Assembly: GCA_964017195.1 (NCBI GenBank)
Contig: OZ024898.1
Span: 6,101,482-6,165,481, forward strand
Reading direction: 5' to 3'
DNA from: Siderastrea radians
Taxonomy: Eukaryota; Cnidaria; Anthozoa; Scleractinia; Rhizangiidae
DNA: 64,000 bases
Shown: positions 22,077 to 33,500 of the stretch, in pieces
Numbering within the stretch: the first letter of the stretch is position 1
Layout: each line of letters starts with the position of its first letter
Position numbers and translations under genes: made by a program
The notes under the pieces: generated by a model
Databases searched by the model: none
Seen by the model: only the letters and a program-made list of their open reading frames with translations
What the model was told of the DNA's origin: nothing

Positions 22077-23006
22077 ATGGAAACGTTGACAAAGAGAAAA
22101 AATAGGTCGTCTAACTCCTCTACGAACGAGTCGCCAGAACAAAAAAAACCTCGGAACACGCAAAATAACACCGAGCAACTCCACGTGGACGACGAAGAAG
22201 AGCCGCCATTAACGGGTCCGTGCATCATGAGTGAAGCTGATAAAATGCAGGAGACACTCCAACAAATTCTCGAAAAGCTTGGGAAACTAGATGCTATCGA
22301 GCAGTCTGTCAACAATATTCAAGCTAACCTTCTAAAATTAGAAACGAGAACTGAGACTCTGGAAACTTTTCAAGCCAGCGCCACCAAAGACATCAACGAC
22401 TTGAAAGAAAGCTTGAACTTCGCTGAAGGGAAACACAGCTCTAAACTTGAAAGCATCAACAAATACAATGAAAACATCAACCTGAAGCTTACTAACCTCG
22501 AAAAAGAAAACCAGGCGCTTAATAAAAAAGTGGCCGACTTGGAAACAAAACGCCTTTATCTAGAAGCGTACTCGCGACGGGAGAACATAAAGTTTGAAAA
22601 CATCCTCGAATTTGAAGACGGCAGCGACAGGGAAGACACCGAGCAAGTCCTCCGTTCGTTCTTAGAAACTGAGCTGGGCTTTTTGAACGCAAGCATCGTA
22701 GAAATTCAGCGGGTGCATCGGTTAGGAAAAAAGAAGGAGGGCGAGCCAAGACCTATTCTCGCCAGATTTCTAAGATACAAGGATTGCGAGCAGATCCTTT
22801 CCCTGGGAAGACGTCTAAAAGACAGCAACTACAAGATGTATCAGGACCTGCCGTACGAAATCGTCCAGAGAAGGAAACGACAAATGCCGACACTGATGAA
22901 AGCGAAAAAAAATAAGATTCCCGCAGCCTTCAGCAAGGCCCAGCCAGACAAATTGTTCATTAGAGGTAAGCTCTGGCCAGATGGAAAAACTCTAGAAATC
23001 TCGTAA
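22077..23006 (+). CDS. L1-type ORF1 protein (RNA-binding)
   Basis: 309 residues. A charged, low-complexity N-terminus (about 1-60) leads into a long heptad-like coiled coil (about 60-165, rich in Leu/Glu/Lys/Asn). An RRM-like core follows, beginning at YSRRENIKFENILEF near residue 165, then a basic C-terminal domain (about 235-305). This is the organisation of L1 ORF1p, the trimeric RNA-binding protein that coats element RNA. The start is the first ATG of the frame, 91 bp from the 5' end of the element. No frameshift or stop. Confidence 0.85.
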   Translation: METLTKRKNRSSNSSTNESPEQKKPRNTQNNTEQLHVDDEEEPPLTGPCIMSEADKMQETLQQILEKLGKLDAIEQSVNNIQANLLKLETRTETLETFQASATKDINDLKESLNFAEGKHSSKLESINKYNENINLKLTNLEKENQALNKKVADLETKRLYLEAYSRRENIKFENILEFEDGSDREDTEQVLRSFLETELGFLNASIVEIQRVHRLGKKKEGEPRPILARFLRYKDCEQILSLGRRLKDSNYKMYQDLPYEIVQRRKRQMPTLMKAKKNKIPAAFSKAQPDKLFIRGKLWPDGKTLEIS

Positions 23007-23453
23007 TAACATTTTGTTATCGACCCGAAATAGGAAAACGTATATGTATATTTAAGAATATATATTCATTACTGCTGTTTGTTTTCCTCTAAGAATAAGC
23101 CCGAAAAACGGCTTATGCGGACGGTAGATCGCTTTGAGGTAGTAAACATCGACACAGCGCATCCTAATAGCTAAGTTTTATTAAGCTCTAGGCAATTTAC
23201 TCCCGAATTAATCTAACTTTTGGTTTTGAATCCAAAATTTCGAGGGCGATTGCAAGAGCCGCTTCGTTTGTGTGTGTTTATGTAAACTTTTGTTGTTCGT
23301 TTGATTTACTGGCCTATTGTGCAAATATAATGACACTTATTTTTCACAAGTCTCATGGCATACAAAAGTGTAAACTAATTTATAATAGAGGTCTCATGAA
23401 TGGGTCAAACATTTCTGAAACGGACTGCATATACCCCATGAAATCTATGTTGA

Positions 23454-26400
23454 ATGGGTGATTTAAAATTTAGTTCTCTAAATGTAAGGGGTCTCGGAGA
23501 GGTTTCTAAACGGAAAGAAATTTTTAACTGGCTAAGGAAGAAAAAGTTTTCCATATACATGCTGCAAGAAGTGCATTGCACAGAAAAAAATATTCATTTG
23601 TGGACAGCCGAATGGGGATACAAAGCCCTGTTTAGTTGTTGTGCTAGCAACAAGGCAGGCACATGCATCCTGTTTAATAACAATTTCCATCTGCAAATCA
23701 CCAAAACACGCTCAGATCCTAATGGTCGTTTCATCATCTGCGACATTTGTACAAATGGTAAGAACATCACTCTTTGCAATCTATACGCGCCAAATGAAGA
23801 TAAACCTGATTTTTTCAGAGATATAGCCATTTATTTACAAGATTTCCAATGCGACGAGATCATTATAGGAGGAGATTTTAATTTAGTTATGGATGTTTCA
23901 AAAGATAAGAAAGGGGGCCGTGCCAGCACACATAAAAACTCACTTGAAGAGGTTAAAGGCATTTGCGAAACCTGGGATGTTGTAGATATTTGGAGAGTAC
24001 TAAATCCAGAGGAAGAAAGATATACTTGGCGACAGAAGAATTTACAAATTCAATGTAGGCTCGATTTCCTCTTGATCAGCCAAAGTCTAATAAACAATGT
24101 CAACACCGTAGACATTGTTCCTGGATACAAAACGGACCACTCGATGGTAACCATGGAAATTACAACAAACGCTAACCCCAGAGGGCCGGGTTTCTGGAAA
24201 TTGAACACATCATTTCTATCGGACATTGATTACATCTCAAAAATAAAAGACACGATCCAACAAACAAAAAACGAATATTCAAATGATCCGTTTGTTTCTC
24301 CTGCTCTCCTTTGGGAAATGATAAAACTTAAAGTGAGAGAATCATCGCTATATTATTCCAAAGAAAGAAAGAAAAAAAGCGCTCTTCAAGAAGACGAAAT
24401 AGAAAGGACCATAGCCGCGATTGAAATAAAATTAGAAGACAAAAACATTGAAGCGAAGCAGCGGGAAGAACTTTTAGGCGTGCTGAAAAGCAAAAAAGAT
24501 CAACATGAAAAGATAATAGAATACCGAACAAAAGGGGCTATTTTAAGATCGCAGTGTCGATGGCATAATGAAGGTGAGAAAAACACCAAATATTTTCTTA
24601 ATCTGGAAAAAAGACATTACAAACAAGGAACAATAAGCCAGCTAAAAACCGACAATGACATCGTCATCACGACAGACAAAGATATTTTAAAGGAATGTCT
24701 TTCCTTTTATAAAAATCTGTACGAGACAAAGCTAACTTCTGAACAAGATCCATCTATCATGGAAAAATTTTTCCCGGCCGAAAATACAATACATCTTTCA
24801 CAAGAAGAACAAAATTGGTGTGAAGGCCCACTCACGGAGAAAGAGTGTCTCACTTCCTTAAAGCAAATGGCCGACGGCAAAACCCCTGGAACTGACGGGT
24901 TACCAGCAGAGTTCTATAAAATATTTTGGGATGATATTTCAGGCGCTCTTCTCGCTGCTCTTAACTTTGCATACGAGAATGGGCAACTCGCAATGACACA
25001 GAGACGGGGCATAATAAAACTTATCCCTAAAAAAGAAGCAGACCTCAAAATATTAAAAAATTGGCGGCCTTTATCTCTGTTAAATTGTGACTATAAAATA
25101 GCAGCAAAGTCAATCGCAAATAGAATCCAGTCTACTCTTCCAAAACTTATTAATAACGATCAGACAGGATTTATTAAAGGTAGATTTATCGGCGAAAACA
25201 TACGACTGATCGACAGTATTATTAATTACACCAATGACCAAAGCATCCCGGGCTTGATTTTGCTTCTAGATTTCGAAAAAGCCTTTGACACACTCGAATG
25301 GTCTTTCGTTGAAAAAACGTTGCAACACTATGGCTTTGGCCCTTCCATTCAAAAATGGATACAAACTCTTTACTGTGATATCGAAAGTGGCGTAATGAAC
25401 AACGGATGGATGAGCGAATGTTTTAAAATTGAGAGAGGCGTGCGGCAAGGCTGCCCTCTTTCTCCATATTTATTTGTCCTTTCCGTCGAAGTTTTAGCTA
25501 GCGCAATCCGAAGTGACCAACATATTAAAGGAATTTCAGTCAACCAAAAAGAAATCAAATTAAGCCAATATGCTGACGACACGACATTAATCCTTGACGG
25601 CTCAAAAGACGCGCTTGAAACTTCGCTCGATGTTATCGGAAAATTTAGCAAGATTTCTGGTCTCAGACTCAATAATAAAAAAACCGAAGCATTGTGGATA
25701 GGTTCAAAAGCAAGAAGCCAAGACATTATGTTTCCCGAGAAAGGTTTCAGATGGCAGCATTTAAAAATCAAAACATTAGGCGTGTGGCTCTCAATAGAAC
25801 CCGAATTAACGGTAAAGCTGAACTTTAACGAAAAAAAAGAGAAAGTTCGAAATTTACTTAGAAACTGGCAGTACCGAAGGCTAAGCTTACTTGGAAAAAT
25901 CGCTATATTAAAGAGCCTAATTGCTTCACAGCTTGTTCATGTTCTTTCCCCTCTCCCAACAAACCACCAGGCTATCAAAGAACTGAATGGAGCTTTCTAT
26001 CATTTCCTCTGGGACGGGAAACCCGATAAAATTAAAAGAAACATTATGATTAACGATTACAGTAATGGTGGGCTTAAAATGATTGACCTTTTCTCATTTA
26101 ATAAATCTTTGAAAACTATTTGGATTAAAAAATATCTTGACAAAACAAACTTAGGAAAATGGAAACTTTTCTTTGAACGAGAACTTGGAAGATATGGCGG
26201 AGAAGCTGTTTTTCTTGGAAATTTAAACAAAACAGATATCAAGCATCACTTCTCATCTACCAATATCTTCATTAATGAAATTCTGATGATCTGGTCCGAG
26301 GTTAATTACACTGACAATATCTCCTCCTTACAACATTATCAATCACAGCCTCTCTGGAATAATTCTCTTATCAGAATAGACAGCAAACCCATCTATTTTC

Positions 26401-27239
26401 GAGAATGGCTTGCAAATGGAATATCGACCATTAGGTCTCTCATGAAAGACGCAAACAAACCTCTCTCCTATGAAGAATTTCAGAATAAATACGGACTCAA
26501 AGCCTGCCCTTTAGCATTCGGGGGGATTATTGCCACGCTGAAGAATCTAAGAAAACGTTTCAAAGAAAACATAGATAGCCCCGAAAAAGATGAGATTGAA
26601 CCATTCATTAAAATTTTCCTCAAGGCAAAAAAACCCAGCAACTTAACGTACAAAATTCTAGTTGCAACTAAAAGCGAAGCACCGGAAACTTCTCAGGCGA
26701 AATGGCACGAAGATTGCGACTTGGAAAAAGGTGAATTTGACTGGAAAAGAGCTTTTCAATCTACAAAGATTTGCACAAAAAGTACCAAACTAATAATATT
26801 CCAATTTAAATTTCTTCATCGACGTCTACCTACAAACTCCTTTTTGTATAAAATTAACGTCAAAGACAGTGACCGCTGTTCCTTTTGCGAAAAGGAAACA
26901 GAAACTTTGCTCCACCTTTTTTGGCATTGCAACCAGACCACTCGTTTTTGGGAAAGCTTTTTTAAATGGCTTCAGACATCCCTATGTACGCAGAAAGGGA
27001 ATAAATTAGACATGACCATTGCTCTCGGCCTAAAGCCAGACACCTCAAATGCAAAGTTGCAAATTAATTTCTCTTGTCTGATGAGCAGATATTGTATCTG
27101 GGTCTGTAAATTAAAAAACGAAATCCCTAATCTTTCGCACTTCTTGCATCTCATGAACAAAAGCTATGAAATTGAAAAAAATGATCCTAATTCTTCATCA
27201 GAGAAATGGAAACCTCTCCTCGGCCACCTTTCAAATTAA
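23454..27239 (+). CDS. L1-type ORF2 protein (endonuclease-reverse transcriptase)
   Basis: 1261 residues, normal for L1 ORF2p. The N-terminal APE-type endonuclease has LNVRGL, LQEVH, YAPN, GGDFN (about 139-143) and TDHSMV. The RT has GFIKGRFIGENIR, DFEKAFD (about 606-612), RQGCPLSPYLF and the catalytic YADD (706-709). The C-terminal cysteine motif is C-x2-C-x8-H-x4-C (first Cys about 1142). All key residues are present and the frame is open, so this copy could encode an active target-primed reverse transcription enzyme. Base use is AT-rich like the surroundings. Confidence 0.92.
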   Translation: MGDLKFSSLNVRGLGEVSKRKEIFNWLRKKKFSIYMLQEVHCTEKNIHLWTAEWGYKALFSCCASNKAGTCILFNNNFHLQITKTRSDPNGRFIICDICTNGKNITLCNLYAPNEDKPDFFRDIAIYLQDFQCDEIIIGGDFNLVMDVSKDKKGGRASTHKNSLEEVKGICETWDVVDIWRVLNPEEERYTWRQKNLQIQCRLDFLLISQSLINNVNTVDIVPGYKTDHSMVTMEITTNANPRGPGFWKLNTSFLSDIDYISKIKDTIQQTKNEYSNDPFVSPALLWEMIKLKVRESSLYYSKERKKKSALQEDEIERTIAAIEIKLEDKNIEAKQREELLGVLKSKKDQHEKIIEYRTKGAILRSQCRWHNEGEKNTKYFLNLEKRHYKQGTISQLKTDNDIVITTDKDILKECLSFYKNLYETKLTSEQDPSIMEKFFPAENTIHLSQEEQNWCEGPLTEKECLTSLKQMADGKTPGTDGLPAEFYKIFWDDISGALLAALNFAYENGQLAMTQRRGIIKLIPKKEADLKILKNWRPLSLLNCDYKIAAKSIANRIQSTLPKLINNDQTGFIKGRFIGENIRLIDSIINYTNDQSIPGLILLLDFEKAFDTLEWSFVEKTLQHYGFGPSIQKWIQTLYCDIESGVMNNGWMSECFKIERGVRQGCPLSPYLFVLSVEVLASAIRSDQHIKGISVNQKEIKLSQYADDTTLILDGSKDALETSLDVIGKFSKISGLRLNNKKTEALWIGSKARSQDIMFPEKGFRWQHLKIKTLGVWLSIEPELTVKLNFNEKKEKVRNLLRNWQYRRLSLLGKIAILKSLIASQLVHVLSPLPTNHQAIKELNGAFYHFLWDGKPDKIKRNIMINDYSNGGLKMIDLFSFNKSLKTIWIKKYLDKTNLGKWKLFFERELGRYGGEAVFLGNLNKTDIKHHFSSTNIFINEILMIWSEVNYTDNISSLQHYQSQPLWNNSLIRIDSKPIYFREWLANGISTIRSLMKDANKPLSYEEFQNKYGLKACPLAFGGIIATLKNLRKRFKENIDSPEKDEIEPFIKIFLKAKKPSNLTYKILVATKSEAPETSQAKWHEDCDLEKGEFDWKRAFQSTKICTKSTKLIIFQFKFLHRRLPTNSFLYKINVKDSDRCSFCEKETETLLHLFWHCNQTTRFWESFFKWLQTSLCTQKGNKLDMTIALGLKPDTSNAKLQINFSCLMSRYCIWVCKLKNEIPNLSHFLHLMNKSYEIEKNDPNSSSEKWKPLLGHLSN

Positions 27240-27609
27240 AAATTTATATAAAAAAAAACTGAATCAAATTTAACTTTTCAGTCCTGGTTTGACCCTGTTA
27301 GTAGTAATTTTTTTCTTCCGATCTCCTTAATTATACAATATTACTCTCCTAAAAAATATTTGTTTAAATGCTACGGGGACTATTTTCTATAGGGTATAAG
27401 ATAGGCTAGTGTTTGTAAGTTCTTTTTTTTTCTTTTATTTCTAATAAGGTTAACTTACATTGTATTGTAACTGTAGTTCGTAATGTATTGTTAGAAGTTA
27501 GTTTTGTGCAAATAATATCTGTAAGTAGTGTAATAATAACACTGTTAATGTAATGTTTGTAAATGTGTGAGCAATCAATAAAAAAAAAAAAAAAAAAAAA
27601 AGTAGGATT

Positions 27610-28900
27610 ATTCACTAAATATTGGCTGATAACCTGTATGTGTTGAACCAATGAAAAGCTAAATATTCAATACTTGATTTACTGTGTTTTTGGTTTTTAG
27701 TTTTTTAGCGCATTCGTAAACTCACTACTTCAGTTTTTAGCTTTTTGCCTTTTTATGTTTAATGAGGGGCTCCGACTTGAAGTTTATTAGTGTGTCATAT
27801 ACTATGAGGTAATGCCTCTCGTTAAATAAAGGCGTTATCGTTATATTATCATTGTCATTATAATCAAGATTATAATGTATTTTTGCCTCACTGAATCCTG
27901 TGATTAGGTACAGACTTCTTTTATAGCTTACTCATAATTCTCTCTTTTAACACATTCTCAAAAATATGTAGTGTTTGTTTGATGCAGTAGTCGTTTCAGT
28001 AACACGAGTGTGTATGGAAAATGTTTCTTTATTAAGAACAGCACGGATTATATATACGCCATACTTTATTATATTAAAGAGATACATGTTAATCAGTTAC
28101 TTCGGCTTACCCTAAGATCTCGATAACTAACAAAACAGTACTGGGCAAAATTTGAAATCTATAATAGAGCACCGAAATCATGAATTTTAAACCTCAAAAA
28201 TCATTCACACCTGCTGGGGACCCTCCGAAGTTGCGGCACGACCCTCCCATTCACGATTTGATACACGAACTGACAAACGTATACACTGAACATTGACTAA
28301 ACACTAACGACAGAGAGAATAACTTGCGTCATGTCGACTTTATGAATCATATCGGCGAGAAAAAAGCGCAGCATGAACATTTCAAATAGCAGTAAGTAAT
28401 TTTCTAAGGGACATGGTTTCAAAAACTCGGTAACGCAAAAAACTGCATTTTTATCTGGGCGATGTTATCAAGAAATGCAACCACCCGCCAGAACGTTATC
28501 TGATTTTGTGTGCATGTAAGGCGGGGGGATGGGGTGGGGGTGATGAGGGAGGGGAATGGGGCGCTCTTGGATGAAGACTGACTATACAACTGGGCAATTC
28601 TTAGCTATGAAACACTTCTGAACAGCATTTAGTTTGAGAAACCTGTCAGTCTGTATGCCCTATGAGACTTGGAGTTCAATATTGCAGTGTCGGCTTGAAA
28701 ACAGCTTTTGTTCGTAATATAGACAACAAAGGAACTAAATTAAAATAAACCATCGAGCTCAGGTATTTCTCGCTGTGCCTGATCCGGCGCGTACTGATGT
28801 CCCGTTGCTGTTCTAAAGACTTTTGACATGAATAATATTTTCGTGTCACATTCATGGGCTATTATACAACATGAGTTGACACAATGCGCTTATTATTATA

Positions 28901-28936
<36 letters not shown>

Positions 28937-28952
28937 GTTATTGTTATTGTTA

Positions 28953-28990
<38 letters not shown>

Positions 28991-30439
28991 GTTATTTTAT
29001 TTTTTTACGGTTCGTTAAAAACTTGACTTATCATTGTTTAGTTCAAGGATGCTTGAGTGCATGCATTACAAAGAGCTCTAAAGTACGTTTCAAACCCTCC
29101 TTACGTGAATTGAGGCACCCACCTGAAGGTTTGATTCCAAAAACTTCACGAAACCCATTGTCCACTTCGGCAATTTTAACATATATTGCGTTTCTGGACG
29201 ATAGATTGGAGTGTTTAACCGTACGGCTGGGCTGTTATAGCCATTTCAGAAACCTGTCAGTCTCTTTGATAAGACTAAAAAAGCTTTTAAGGATCCCAAA
29301 ATGAATGCTAAAATATTCTTAAAAACAATAAATTGAAACAGTTTTGTTTTTCGCGCATCATGAACAACTGAGAAAATTAATTAAAATAAACCATGAGGTA
29401 ATTTCTTGCTGTGCTTTCTATCGCGTACATACAGTGTCAATTCTCGACAGTTGTTAAAACTTCACATGAAGCTGCAGTATTTTTGTGTTCTTTTATACCT
29501 CTCATGCGACCGACAGAATACATTTATTTAATTAGTTAGAAACTTGTTTCATATTGTTTTTTTCTTCTTTTTATGAGAATGCTTGACTGCGTACATTGTA
29601 AAGAGAGGTAAATTTGTGCTTCGAGACCTCAGTGGCTAAAGTGAGACACCCCACTGAAAGGCTGGGTGTACGAACTTCAAAACCTATACTCCATTTTAAA
29701 ACAGAATGTTGGGGTCGTATCAAGGTGGCATCAGGGATTAAAGGACTGAAAATTGGGCTCAAAATCTATGAAATGAGGATCAACAGTTTTTCGATTGAAA
29801 ACGGATCGGGCTTTGTAACTGATGTAGGATCATTGATCGGAAGTTTGGAAACAACAACAAAAAAAGGCATCAGTGAAAAAACTCTTGTTTCGACTTTGAA
29901 ATATATCGTATTCAATTAAGATTACTTTAAAACCCGCTTTTTGCTGCGCTACGAAATTGACCTGTAAATGACATCTATTCGGTGGTGCAAGGTGTTGCCT
30001 AATGACCTCTACAACCTTTTTTAAAATTCATTTTCGTTTCGTTCGTGGACAATGTTCTGAAATACTAAAACATCGAGATAGATATAAGGCATTCCAGTGC
30101 TGACGTATATGAGAGAGAAGACGCGCGCTGCGCAAGTCTTATAAACAGCTGAATCAGTAGAAGAAATCAAGAAATGTTAAAATGAAATAACACCCTGGAT
30201 ACAGACAAACAAACATATTAGCGTGCCAGAGGTAGCAAAAGAGGAGACCCTAGCTGTGTTTTTATGCGTAATGAACAATTAGTTAGAAATGGCCGGCTAG
30301 TATGCAACTGTGAGCAGTAACAGTCCTCGTACTGGGAGCGAAGGGAAAAAATACTAAGCAATTGTTACCCGACTTGAGGCATTTTGTTCCCAACACGTAA
30401 AGGCCCCGTGAGAGCAAGCTAAGAATAATTTACGCAAAC
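27610..30439. other. Intergenic region between L1 and gene 2
   Basis: 27610-27680 continues the intron-module relic split by the L1 (TTGGCTGATAACCTG). A (TTA)n tract lies at about 28890-28990. A diverged direct duplication is visible (about 28738-29190 against 29376-29710, sharing AATTAAAATAAACCAT and CGCGTAC). ORFs here have no recognisable domain. No promoter was fixed for gene 2. Confidence 0.5.
28890..28992. repeat. (TTA)n/(TTG)n microsatellite
   Basis: About 100 bp of TTA repeats with a TTATTG core. It causes a poly-Tyr reading frame that is not a gene. Confidence 0.9.
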
Positions 30440-30509
30440 ATGAATTTGAACGTGTTTCAGTTCTTCCTTTCTTGTTTGCTGTTCTCCAAGTTAGCCGTTG
30501 GTCAGTCCG
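30440..30509 (+). CDS. Gene 2 exon 1: signal peptide
   Basis: [20 protein letters not shown] then GQS: a hydrophobic core with a likely cleavage after a small residue near Val-Gly-Gln. 70 nt ending in phase 1 before GTAAGT, matching the next exon. Confidence 0.75.
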
Positions 30510-33500
30510 GTAAGTTATCTCTGTTGAAATTATAATAGTTATGCCGTTGTTGTTGTTCTCTGTTGTTTGTTTGTTTCGTTTTCGTTCTTGTCATCTTGTT
30601 CACTTTGCGCTAGCAACCTTCGGTTCTCGCTTTGCTAGAATAAACAAACTATTTTGCTTGGAATTTCTCTTTTGGTGTTCAAGTCGACATTTTTGCAGGA
30701 GGCCCATGACAGGAAGGGAAATCAATGTGTTATTAACAATAAGACCACGAAGCCGATTTTTTAAGTGCCGGCTGAATAGTCAATAACGTGCAGCCGAGTT
30801 GACTGATTATCGCCTATAGAAAACTTGGACTCGAGCAATCTAGTTATTAGTAGATGCACAAATGGTTTTAAGGGAAAACATCGAAAGACTATAACGCGTT
30901 TTGTATAGAAAACGACAATTCAGCCAATCAGATCCACTTACTCGAAATAGACACTAAATAGAACTTGGTAAATATCTATATAGAGTTCTTCTGTCGAAGG
31001 CACTATCGTGTGATAGGTTGTCCGAGGAAATTTGATGTTCACAACAAGTATTAGCCCGAGAACGTAGTTCGAGGGCTTATATGAAGTTTGAACATCAAAT
31101 TTCCTAGGGAAGCTATCACACATAAGGCCTGAGAGAGAAGGTCTCTTTTGTTTTTATTGTACATCGCTAAATTTTGAGTGAAAATTGCCAAAAACGGGCA
31201 CTAGGCGCTAATAGGCGCCCGCTGAGGAGAGACACTATCGCATCACGTGATTGATTTCGATCAAAGGGCGCACGCCAAAATTTAGCGTTGTACTATACTA
31301 ACAAATATTTGTAAACTCTTCTAGAATGTTCCAGCTACACTTTCCTTAACGATACCACTAGAGCCCAGACATATGAAAACCGCAACCTCGCCCTTTGTGA
31401 TGACTCGGGAAACCTGCCGACTGGCTGGTACAGATTCAGTGGAGAGGCAGGAAACCAAATGTTTGAGTCCTGTGTTGCACCTTACAGTTGTGCAACTCTT
31501 GCGGCAGGCTGGCTTAACGGTTGTCACCCTTCAGTGGCTGACGGCCGGGTTATACGTCGAGTTTGTTTTAGTTGGGACGGTACCTGCTGCTTCTGGTGGC
31601 GCTACATTTTTGTGCGTAACTGTGGAGGATTTTATGTTTACGGACTCTTTCCGGTCTCTGCCTGTTCTTATCGTTACTGCGGCAGCGGATTGCCATCTAC
31701 ACAGGAACCAGGTAGGAAAACGATGCTTCCCTCATGTTTTCAATTCTCTACCCTGGAAACTTACAACCTGCGAGCAGGCTCACTTAGTGTGTTATTCGCA
31801 CGAGTATCTTGGCTGCGAAGCCGCGATTTGCGAGTCGAAAAATGGGGCCAGGAAAAGTCACTTTTCCTCGCCCCATTCTTCTCGCAGGCTCGCTTCGGGG
31901 CTCCGCCGCCAAGATACTCGCGAGAATAACACACTAAATGAGCCTGCTCGCAGGCTAGGAACCTTACCCTGGGCATGGAGAGGGGAGGATTCGAAGAGCT
32001 ATGACAGTGAGAGTTTATTTTCCTGGAGCGTAGGGATACTTATGCTGAATAGATCGAAGGATACAGGTCGACAAAGAGGACCACGCCCTCTCCAAGGAAA
32101 AGGGAGTTGAGGCGCAGGGCTAATAACTCTATTCGTAGAGTAAAACAGTTGTTAACCCTATTCAGACCGAGGGAGAGCGGGGCGGAATATGCCATCACGG
32201 CCTTTGGACGCTTATATCTTTGTCAAGATGCAAGCTAGAGCCACCAAACTTGGTGACTTTTCCTAAAATTTATCTGAAACGATTTGAAATGGTAAGTCCT
32301 TTGGCACGGACATTTACTCCGACTTAACCACAAAACATAAACGAAGGTCGAAATGATGCTCTAACCAAACAAAGTTAGAAAAAGATAGGAATAAATACGT
32401 TTCCAGACTAAATCAAGAGACGAAAGACGACTTAAAATGAATTTTGAAGATTTCGCTACAGAAAATACTACAAACAGGACAGATACGTCACGCAAGGTCA
32501 GGAAAGCATATATGATGTTTTCAGCCAGCACGAACAGAAAATAACTTTAACACGTTTGTTTTATTGTCAAATATGGACTTACAACCTTTCACAGCTTCCT
32601 TGGAACTGGTTTTAGACAGCGATGGCTTTCTACTTGAGGTTTTCTGCTTATTTCTTTCCTCGTTCGCCCTTAAACTGGACAGTTAATGAGGAGAATACTT
32701 TCGCCACGCAGAGAAACTTCAGTGCTAATTTGACGGGAAAAAACCTTCGGAAATCCTGACAAATTTGGTGTCAAAATTTTCCAGATTCATTGCAGATTTT
32801 GAAACCGGACCTTCATTTAGCGTTACTTTTTAAAAGTTTCAAGGCTGGTTTCCATGTGTTCGCTAACGATTGCCTAATTAAAATAATGGATATCATATAT
32901 ATTAGAACTGCGGGATCTAATATAGATTGGCATCTCCAATCGTTGAGGTCACATGGAAACGTGACTGCAGTGAGTCAACGATTTTACTCATCGATGCTTG
33001 ATTTTAATCGATCGCGCAGACAGCTAGTAATGTATAACTTGGTCCCTATAGTGGGCTATACGGGGAGGCTATGCCCAAAATAGGTGCCTTTTTAAGCTCG
33101 CAGCATACTAAAGGGTAGGGGAAATTGTCATTTTAGTCTATGAAAGGGTCGCAAAATCTGCTGCAAATTGAAAGAAATGGCAGCTAAAGCTAAGTATATA
33201 AAAGGGTGCCAAATTGTGACAGAAACAACAACGCGAAACATATGAAAGCATGGTGCCTTATAGCGACTGAACCAAAACGACTGGAAGCCCGGGAAAAATG
33301 TGGTGATCATGGCTTATCCTTGAGGAATAAGAAAGGGGCGTAAGTATATGAAAAGGGTACCATTTTCGTAAAAGTTAGTATATTAAAGGGTAAGGGTAGA
33401 GCCTCGGGTCGGAGCCTCCCCGTTTAAAACTTTATTGAGTACACCCCCCCCCCCCCCATGGGAACCTAGCATTGGAGTGGAAGCGACTGTTGGCGATCGT

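Larger units (their letters stand above)
21986..27596 (+). mobile_element. Full-length L1-type non-LTR retrotransposon
   Basis: About 5.6 kb: a short 5' leader (21986-22076), ORF1, a 447 bp inter-ORF region, ORF2, a 3'UTR and a poly(A) tail after AATAAA (27577-27582). Flanked by perfect 13 bp AAAAAGTAGGATT duplications (21973-21985 and 27597-27609). Both ORFs are open along their whole length, so this is a young insertion and may be competent. The domain set (coiled-coil/RRM ORF1p, APE-type endonuclease plus RT ORF2p) places it in the L1/Tx1 group; the exact clade is uncertain. Confidence 0.9.

Noticed and set aside
28828..29304. 158-residue plus-strand ORF with a poly-Tyr core
   Set aside because: Tyr run comes from the (TTA)n microsatellite; the remaining sequence shows no domain.
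31373..32110. Long plus-strand ORF of 245 residues over the D8C exon
   Set aside because: Alternate frame of the D8C exon continued through a foldback MITE; the D8C family pattern is in the other frame.
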